DNA of 64,000 nucleotides from Bordetella parapertussis (GTDB lineage: Bacteria > Pseudomonadota > Gammaproteobacteria > Burkholderiales > Burkholderiaceae_B). The DNA lies in contig CAMDFD010000007.1 of assembly GCA_945897365.1 (NCBI GenBank), positions 1 through 64,000 of the forward strand, given 5' to 3'. Positions 60,017 through 64,000 of the stretch are shown here, one piece after another (within the stretch, counting starts at the first letter, position 1; each line of letters starts with the position of its first letter). A program made the position numbers and the translations under genes. The notes under the pieces were generated by a model. It worked only from the letters and a program-made list of their open reading frames with translations, was not told the origin of the DNA and did no database searches.

Positions 60017-61183
60017 ATGATTGTCTTACGACAATATTTATATTCTCAATTCATGAAATCTTTTCTGCAAAAAAAATTCTACAACTATTTGTTCAATAAA
60101 AAAATAGTTTATAACGTATGTATGGAAGATCCACGAACGGATATGCGTTTGTTTGATCCTACCCCCGAGAGTAATATTTTTGTATTGGCAAGCGGTGGAT
60201 GTAATGCATTGCACTATGCCCTAGATTCTAATGTTGCTAGTGTTCATTGTGTTGATGCTAATCCTTGTCAAGTCGCATTAGTTAATTTGAAGAAGCAAGT
60301 GATCGAGCATGGAAATCATCAAGATCTATGGAAGATGTTCGGTGAAGGCTTACACGAATCGCTTGATTCATCTTATACTCAAAATTATCGACCTGGATTG
60401 CCAGAAAAATGCGCAACATATTGGGATAAAAATATAAGAAACTTTCAGGTTAATAGTTCAAATCGAGGATTCCATTATCACACTGGTTGTGGTTTTATTA
60501 CCCGATGTTTCGAGCTTTTAAATGATACTCATTTAAGACATATTGCTAGATTATTTGAATTGGCAGATAAAAAGGAGCAAATTTTAGTTTATGAGAAATA
60601 TTTAGAGCCAGTATTTAATAGTGTATTGAGTAAGTTATTGATTAATATCACAACTCGACTTGGCATTCCAAGCCGGCAACTCGGAATGATTAGTCATAAA
60701 CCATCTGAGGTGATGAAGTTTTTAAATAATCGAATAAAATATACGTTAACCGAACTACCCGCCAAGGAAAATTATTTCTATCATCTTTACATATTTGGAA
60801 ATTATAGGCGTGATTGCGCACCTGAATATTTAAAAGAATGTAATTTTGAATGTCTTGAAAAGGCGCATCATAAGGTAAAGGTTACGAATGCTTACGTTGC
60901 AGATTATCTAAATAGTACGCAGCAATACTTTAGCCACTTCGCTTTACTTGATCATTTAGATTGGTTAGTTCACAATCAGAAATTACTTGAGAATCAATGG
61001 CGTGCGATCTTATCCCGTTCCCAACCCGGTACGAAATTACTTATTCGTTCATATTTTTCTGGTTTTGAATGGTTGCCAGATTTTGTAAAAAAGCATGTCG
61101 AAATTTCCACAGATATTGATTCATATATTTCAACAGATCGACTTGGTATTTATAATAAAACCCATTTATTATTTGTAAAATAA
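60017..61183 (+). CDS. btaA: BtaA-like SAM:diacylglycerol 3-amino-3-carboxypropyltransferase (DUF3419)
   Basis: BtaA transfers the 3-amino-3-carboxypropyl group of S-adenosylmethionine to diacylglycerol, the first step to betaine lipid DGTS. The 388-residue protein has the family blocks IVYNVCMEDPRTDMRLFD, NIFVLASGGCNALHYALD (SAM loop), VHCVDANPCQVALVNLKK, and later YRPGLPEKCATYWDKNI. Length fits single-domain bacterial BtaA. The start is unclear: a ribosome binding site (GAAGGA) suits an out-of-frame ATG at 60001, while in-frame starts are ATG 60017 and 60053. The substrate might be something other than diacylglycerol. Confidence 0.82.
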   Translation: MIVLRQYLYSQFMKSFLQKKFYNYLFNKKIVYNVCMEDPRTDMRLFDPTPESNIFVLASGGCNALHYALDSNVASVHCVDANPCQVALVNLKKQVIEHGNHQDLWKMFGEGLHESLDSSYTQNYRPGLPEKCATYWDKNIRNFQVNSSNRGFHYHTGCGFITRCFELLNDTHLRHIARLFELADKKEQILVYEKYLEPVFNSVLSKLLINITTRLGIPSRQLGMISHKPSEVMKFLNNRIKYTLTELPAKENYFYHLYIFGNYRRDCAPEYLKECNFECLEKAHHKVKVTNAYVADYLNSTQQYFSHFALLDHLDWLVHNQKLLENQWRAILSRSQPGTKLLIRSYFSGFEWLPDFVKKHVEISTDIDSYISTDRLGIYNKTHLLFVK

Positions 61184-61193
61184 CTGTAAATCT

Positions 61194-61805
61194 ATGGGTA
61201 CACTTGACACCAAAGAAAATTTAATCAGACATTATAAAAAAGATGCGTTGATTTATGATTTCAATCGACGATTTTTTTTGTTTGGTCGCAATCGTTTGAT
61301 TAATCAAATAGGAAGAACGTTAAATCCGACTTCCATTCTTGAAATTGGATGTGGCACGGGTGTGAATTTGATTAAATTAAACAAGTTATTTCCGAGCTCT
61401 AGCATTACAGGTTTAGATGTTTCGCCGGAAATGTTAAATGTGGCTCGAACAAAAACATCTGGAAATGCAAAAATTACCTTGATAAATGACATGTTTGATC
61501 AGCATATGTCCTTACCAACGTTTGACCTGATTTTGTGTTCATACACCGCATCAACGGTACCAAATTTGCCCATTTTTTTAAGCGCAATCGCAACGCATTT
61601 AACTAATCATGGCCATTTTGCATGCGTAGATTTCTTTAGCTCTAATAATGGTTTTTTTGAACGCTGGATTTCGCACAGTATACCAATCCGAACACATTTT
61701 CCTGAGAAGTTGTTAGATAAATTTTTTGTTAAAAAGCAAATCGAGGTGAGTTCTGCCTATGGCGGGATTTGGAAATATTTCCATTACATCGGTCAAAAAA
61801 AATGA
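61194..61805 (+). CDS. btaB: BtaB-like SAM-dependent N-methyltransferase
   Basis: BtaB methylates the amino group of diacylglyceryl homoserine three times to give DGTS. The 203-residue class I methyltransferase shows the SAM loop ILEIGCGTGVNLIKL (about 43), ITGLDVSPEMLNVART, the motif LILCSYTASTVPNLP and VDFFSSNNG. It starts 10 bp after the BtaA-like gene, the usual btaA-btaB order, and its stop overlaps the next gene (ATGA). By fold alone it could be any small-molecule methyltransferase; the pairing with btaA is the argument for BtaB. Confidence 0.78.
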   Translation: MGTLDTKENLIRHYKKDALIYDFNRRFFLFGRNRLINQIGRTLNPTSILEIGCGTGVNLIKLNKLFPSSSITGLDVSPEMLNVARTKTSGNAKITLINDMFDQHMSLPTFDLILCSYTASTVPNLPIFLSAIATHLTNHGHFACVDFFSSNNGFFERWISHSIPIRTHFPEKLLDKFFVKKQIEVSSAYGGIWKYFHYIGQKK

Positions 61806-62635
61806 ATGTTTTGTGCACCTCTGATTGGCATATGGGTATCTATGGTGACCCAAGTGATGCACTAAAACTTAACAATAGTCAGTTATTGGATCTATTAAGC
61901 AGATGGGAAGCACAATATGATCTTATTCTTTTTAATGGTGACATACTCGAAGTTCTAAAAAGTGCACGTATTAAGTTCTCACACAACGACCAGGCACAAA
62001 GAGTCATAGAAGATCGTCTGCCCGTGATAGAAAAAATAATGTCTCTAAAGAATTATCATTGGATAGTTGGTAACCACGATTATCCGCTTGAACAATTACT
62101 CGGGTTACCGCAGTCATTGATTGTTCAATTGGATAATGACTACACGCTAATTGCTGAGCACGGCCATTTACTCAGAGCGCCGTTAGAGCATTATTCGCAA
62201 TATGCGTGGCATTTCCATTTAATGTATTGCTTGGGTTGGTGGGTAGACAGAATAGGCATGAAATTCTCTGGAGAGCAGTTTTGTGTGGATAATATGATCG
62301 CCCAATCCTTGCATGAGTGGCGTCTATCCAAGGCTAAGACAAACCTTTACGAAAAATTAAAAGATCGTGCTGTCAGATTTGCATTTTCTTATGCTAGTTT
62401 AAATTCTGACGTGAATTATTCTTCGCTAGACGAGTTTTTCCTAAATAAGGCACAGAAACTGTTTGGCCAAAGAAAAACATTAGTGACTTTTGGACATAGT
62501 CATCATCGTAAGACTCAGTATTTTGATAATAACAACGTCTATGTCAATACAGGTAATTTTAGCAACTATAACGGATATAGCACGTCGATTTTTTCAACTG
62601 ATAAAGGTACGATATCCATAGTTAAGAATCAGTAA
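61802..62635 (+). CDS. calcineurin-like metallophosphoesterase
   Basis: A 277-residue phosphoesterase with the full metal set: TSDWHMG (Asp, His), LFNGDILEVL (Gly-Asp), WIVGNHDYPL (Asn-His-Asp), IAEHGH, and TFGHSHHRKTQ. It resembles the LpxH/UDP-diacylglucosamine hydrolase branch, to which the phospholipase C PlcP of Sinorhizobium also belongs. PlcP releases diacylglycerol from phospholipids and so feeds BtaA; coupling to btaB by a 4-bp overlap makes that role attractive, but it is inference. A 50-residue stretch around 130-180 with hydrophobic patches could contact membrane. I use the ATG at 61802. Confidence 0.82.
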   Translation: MNVLCTSDWHMGIYGDPSDALKLNNSQLLDLLSRWEAQYDLILFNGDILEVLKSARIKFSHNDQAQRVIEDRLPVIEKIMSLKNYHWIVGNHDYPLEQLLGLPQSLIVQLDNDYTLIAEHGHLLRAPLEHYSQYAWHFHLMYCLGWWVDRIGMKFSGEQFCVDNMIAQSLHEWRLSKAKTNLYEKLKDRAVRFAFSYASLNSDVNYSSLDEFFLNKAQKLFGQRKTLVTFGHSHHRKTQYFDNNNVYVNTGNFSNYNGYSTSIFSTDKGTISIVKNQ

Positions 62636-62641
62636 TTATTC

Positions 62642-62666
62642 TGGACTTATTTTTTCGATAAGTCCA
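62642..62666. terminator. hairpin after the metallophosphoesterase gene
   Basis: TGGACTTAT (62642-62650) and ATAAGTCCA (62658-62666) form a perfect 9-bp stem with loop TTTTTCG, seven bases past the stop codon. There is no T-run after it, so it may be a processing or attenuating hairpin rather than a strong terminator. Confidence 0.5.
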
Positions 62667-62686
62667 TTAACCGCTAGAGACGCACA

Positions 62687-63913
62687 GTGTCGAACCTACT
62701 CACTCAACGAACACACTCCATGGCATTTATTGTTGGAGTCATGCTCATCGACTCTATTAGCTTTGGTATTACCTTACCGGTCACTCCTCAAATCATCATG
62801 ACTGTAGGAAAAATAGGGTTGGCGGAGGCTAGCCTTTTATCTGGATATCTTTTTCTTGTTTACGCTTGCGTGCAGTTTTTTTCTTCACCTATTTTAGGGA
62901 ATTTGGGAGATAAATATGGCCGCCGCCCAATTTTACTTTGTTCCCTACTTGCATTAACCGTTGCCTACTGCATACCTGTTTTTGCGACATCGCTTGAATG
63001 GCTATTTTTCTCTCGCATAGTTGCTGGCTGTGCAAGTGCGACGTATGCTTGCGCTTACGCTTATGTTGTTGACATCTCACCCTTTGAGCAACGGGCACAG
63101 CGTTTTGGTCTGATTGGTGCAACCTTCGGACTGGGGTTGGTGATTGGTCCCGTCATTGGCGGTATGTTGGGGGCCTGGGATACTCGCGCCCCTTTTGCTG
63201 TAGCCACCATACTTTGTATGGCAAATCTTTGTTACGGCTTCTTCTTCTTAAATGAGTCCCTTGCAAAAAGTGCTCGGCGAGACTTTAAAATTAAAGAGCT
63301 AAATCCTATTGGTTCGATGCTTCGTATAGCAAAGTATCCAGCCATGAAGGGTATGACCTTGGTCTATTTTCTTTTTGTCATCGCACCCTTCGCGTTACCT
63401 AGTTATTGGACGTTTTTTGTCATTGAAAAATTCAAATGGTCTGAACTCGAAATAGGCCTTTCGCAAGGATTTTATGGGTTGATGATGGTGATCATGCAAG
63501 GCTTCATTTATCGCTGGGCTTTGCGGAGCCTAGGATCTTTTAAAGCGATTGTCTTAGGTATGGTGGGGGCTCTTGTTGCCTATATTTGCTATGCGTTTGC
63601 CGAGTACGGTTGGCAGCTTTATCTGATTATAGCGGTCACAGCAATATCAGGATTCGTTCTCCCCTCACTGCAACTCATCATGACAAGTCAAATCCCCGCT
63701 GACTCACAAGGGGAGTTGCAAGGCGCACTAAGCAGTTTAAATAGCCTGGCATCAATTATTGGTCCGCTGATGCTCACGCAATTATTCTTTTATTTCACAA
63801 ACACGGAGGCTGTCTGGTATTTTCCAGGTATCTCATTTTTTGTTCTTGCGCTGCTGACAGGGTTTGCTATGTTTTTTTTCGTCATCACCTTTAGACGGCA
63901 TCAACTAAACTGA
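62687..63913 (+). CDS. MFS transporter, TetA-like drug:H+ antiporter type
   Basis: A 408-residue major facilitator with 12 predicted membrane segments. The motif A region GNLGDKYGRRPILL between helices 2 and 3 and the motif C-like GATFGLGLVIGPVIGGMLG in helix 5 place it with 12-TM drug:H+ antiporters such as TetA. Start GTG at 62687 or ATG at 62720. It lies 51 bp after the phosphoesterase and probably belongs to the same locus, where it could export its product or flip a lipid; the substrate is unknown. About 85 bp without a visible gene follow to the window end. Confidence 0.85.
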   Translation: MSNLLTQRTHSMAFIVGVMLIDSISFGITLPVTPQIIMTVGKIGLAEASLLSGYLFLVYACVQFFSSPILGNLGDKYGRRPILLCSLLALTVAYCIPVFATSLEWLFFSRIVAGCASATYACAYAYVVDISPFEQRAQRFGLIGATFGLGLVIGPVIGGMLGAWDTRAPFAVATILCMANLCYGFFFLNESLAKSARRDFKIKELNPIGSMLRIAKYPAMKGMTLVYFLFVIAPFALPSYWTFFVIEKFKWSELEIGLSQGFYGLMMVIMQGFIYRWALRSLGSFKAIVLGMVGALVAYICYAFAEYGWQLYLIIAVTAISGFVLPSLQLIMTSQIPADSQGELQGALSSLNSLASIIGPLMLTQLFFYFTNTEAVWYFPGISFFVLALLTGFAMFFFVITFRRHQLN

Positions 63914-64000
63914 CGCATATCATTTTTTTGCCTTAGCCGAAATCATAGCCGTATTCAAACGAATCGAGTGGAGTTGGTGCTAGTTCATAGGTACAGCGAC

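Overview
The window reads as a chromosome segment of a betaproteobacterium of the order Burkholderiales, most likely the family Alcaligenaceae. The evidence is the gene content and order (rnpB and pyrC beside a complete dcw cluster), the fused MurE-MurF ligase known from Bordetella relatives, a histone-H1-like SWIB protein and the form of the 5S rRNA and RNase P RNA. Genus and species cannot be fixed from the sequence.

Layout. Positions 1-6200 carry the 3' end of an rRNA operon (5S plus terminator), a small membrane protein, a Lys/Ala-rich SWIB protein, an M20 amidohydrolase, pyrC, uup and the RNase P RNA gene. Positions 6200-24340 hold an almost gapless division and peptidoglycan cluster: mraZ-rsmH-ftsL-ftsI-murEF-mraY-murD-ftsW-murG-murC-ddlB-ftsQ-ftsA-ftsZ-lpxC. 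Most neighbours overlap by 4 bp. A four-box, 10-bp-spaced array typical of MraZ operators sits in front of mraZ. A DciA-like protein, an M23 peptidase and secA follow.

Positions 28644-35361 are a 6.7-kb integrated element inserted in the last codons of secA. A 17-bp direct repeat marks both ends, and the element itself supplies a replacement SecA C-terminus. It carries a divergent tyrosine integrase, a remnant of a second integrase on the opposite strand, two membrane proteins with zinc-ribbon motifs, a small lipoprotein, an uncharacterised Trp-Trp-motif protein, a 159-bp duplicated segment, and an AT-rich right end with a 9-bp tandem repeat framed by inverted repeats.

Positions 35400-48650 return to core-like composition: an AI-2E family permease, an Lrp-type regulator divergent from a cysteine dioxygenase-like gene, MgtE, a YeiH-type exporter, a second M20 amidohydrolase, an acyl-CoA synthetase, an MnmC-like protein whose methyltransferase half looks decayed, a GH31-like protein with an altered active site, an amidase, and tRNA-Lys(UUU).

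Beyond tRNA-Lys, 48.9-64 kb is AT-rich accessory DNA. It first carries a cyclic-nucleotide-binding-domain/SLC13 fusion transporter with a membrane-anchored periplasmic-binding-like protein, and a 758-residue lipoprotein of unknown function. Then comes a co-directional run: a DUF5765-like membrane protein, an acyltransferase, a self-sufficient CYP102-type P450-reductase, BtaA-like and BtaB-like betaine-lipid enzymes, a metallophosphoesterase and an MFS exporter. The inference is a lipid-remodelling or lipid-derived metabolite locus. The phosphoesterase could release diacylglycerol, BtaA and BtaB would build a trimethylhomoserine head group, and the P450 and acyltransferase would tailor the product. 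This is the most likely undescribed system in the window.
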